From NCBI GenBank assembly GCA_019309665.1, contig JAFDFV010000151.1, positions 1 through 6,097 on the forward strand: a stretch of DNA of 6,097 nucleotides. Reading direction: 5' to 3'. Shown here in pieces: positions 5,864 through 6,097 of the stretch. The DNA is from Deltaproteobacteria bacterium (GTDB taxonomy: Bacteria > Desulfobacterota > Desulfobacteria > Desulfobacterales > ETH-SRB1). The position numbers and the translations under genes were made by a program. The notes below the pieces were generated by a model that saw only the letters and a list, made by a program, of their open reading frames with translations, was not told the origin of the DNA and ran no database searches. Numbering within the stretch: position 1 is the stretch's first letter; each line of letters starts with the position of its first letter.

Positions 5864-6097
5864 CTATGATGCGGCATTTCCGGCACTTCCGGCTTTTAAT
5901 GCTTTCAGTTTTTCAATGGTAAATTCGCTTACCTTTCGTTCTTTGTTGAAATAACGTATCATGCGCTCTATAAACGCTTGCTGCTCAGCAGAGGTATCAT
6001 AATATTCTAAAAGTTTACGGGTTTTTTCGAGATTCTCCTCTACCTGCTGCGGAATTTTTTCACTATCATGTCGCACTGCATCCTCAGGACAAACATC
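5864..6097 (-). CDS. C-terminus of a probable 4Fe-4S ferredoxin-domain protein (partial)
   Basis: The frame is open from the right edge (codon at 6097) to TAG at 5864, giving 78 residues. A GTG at 6076 exists in frame, but coding continues upstream of it, so it is unlikely to be the start. The first residues, DVCPEDAVRHDSEK, resemble the last cysteine-proline motif of a bacterial-type 4Fe-4S domain (C...CPxDAI). The earlier cysteines would lie beyond the edge. The rest is a charged, mostly helical tail (EENLEKTRKLLEYY, then FIERMIRYFNKERKV) ending in small residues. I cannot name the protein. The call rests on one motif; any protein with a fortuitous CPEDA would fit as well. No clear terminator follows. 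Confidence 0.55.
   Translation of the reverse strand, partial: DVCPEDAVRHDSEKIPQQVEENLEKTRKLLEYYDTSAEQQAFIERMIRYFNKERKVSEFTIEKLKALKAGSAGNAAS

Noticed and set aside
1..6097. CRISPR arrays, tRNA or rRNA genes, transposase genes
   Set aside because: No regularly spaced direct repeats, no tRNA-like TTCGA arms with acceptor stems, no rRNA-conserved blocks and no transposase motifs were seen.

Overview
The window looks like bacterial chromosome of moderate GC. All genes I can support run on the minus strand, so transcription goes from high to low coordinates. An archaeal-style thiamine gene set under a bacterial TPP riboswitch, a DUF1007/NicO metal pair, a ferredoxin-like C-terminus and several inverted-repeat elements suggest an anaerobic, sulfide-exposed bacterium. 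A Desulfobacterota (deltaproteobacterial) host is my best guess. It is inference from gene content and repeat style, not from a marker gene.

Layout in transcription order (right to left). 6097-5864 is the C-terminus of a protein whose visible start resembles the last cysteine motif of a 4Fe-4S ferredoxin domain. 5863-5427 is a gene-poor stretch with a strong dyad, a 29-codon ORF behind a good Shine-Dalgarno sequence, an imperfect palindrome of about 140 bp and a short AT-rich palindrome. 5426-3912 holds a two-gene metal unit: a secreted DUF1007 protein (broken by a frameshift) overlapping by ATGA with a NicO-family membrane transporter. 3840-1 is a thiamine operon: TPP riboswitch with terminator, then thiD-thiN fusion, thi4 and thiC, the last running off the left edge.

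The thiamine genes form an almost complete pathway. ThiC makes HMP-P, the ThiD half phosphorylates it to HMP-PP, Thi4 makes the thiazole, and the ThiN half joins the two into thiamine phosphate. No ThiE, ThiG, ThiS, ThiF or ThiH is present in the window. Thi4 carries His rather than Cys at the sulfur-donor position, which predicts a catalytic, sulfide-using enzyme rather than the single-turnover yeast type. The riboswitch has a readable switch: 9 nt inside the aptamer are perfectly complementary to 9 nt at the foot of the terminator.

Two IR-bounded, MITE-like elements lie inside this operon. One (3536-3681) sits between the riboswitch terminator and the thiDN ribosome binding site. The other (2016-2165) sits between thiDN and thi4, and its end overlaps the thiDN stop codon. 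A third, more degenerate palindrome lies at 5488-5630. These elements, the antiterminator pairing, the frameshifted DUF1007 gene and the unassigned 29-codon ORF are the parts most worth a second look. I found no clearly new biological system.
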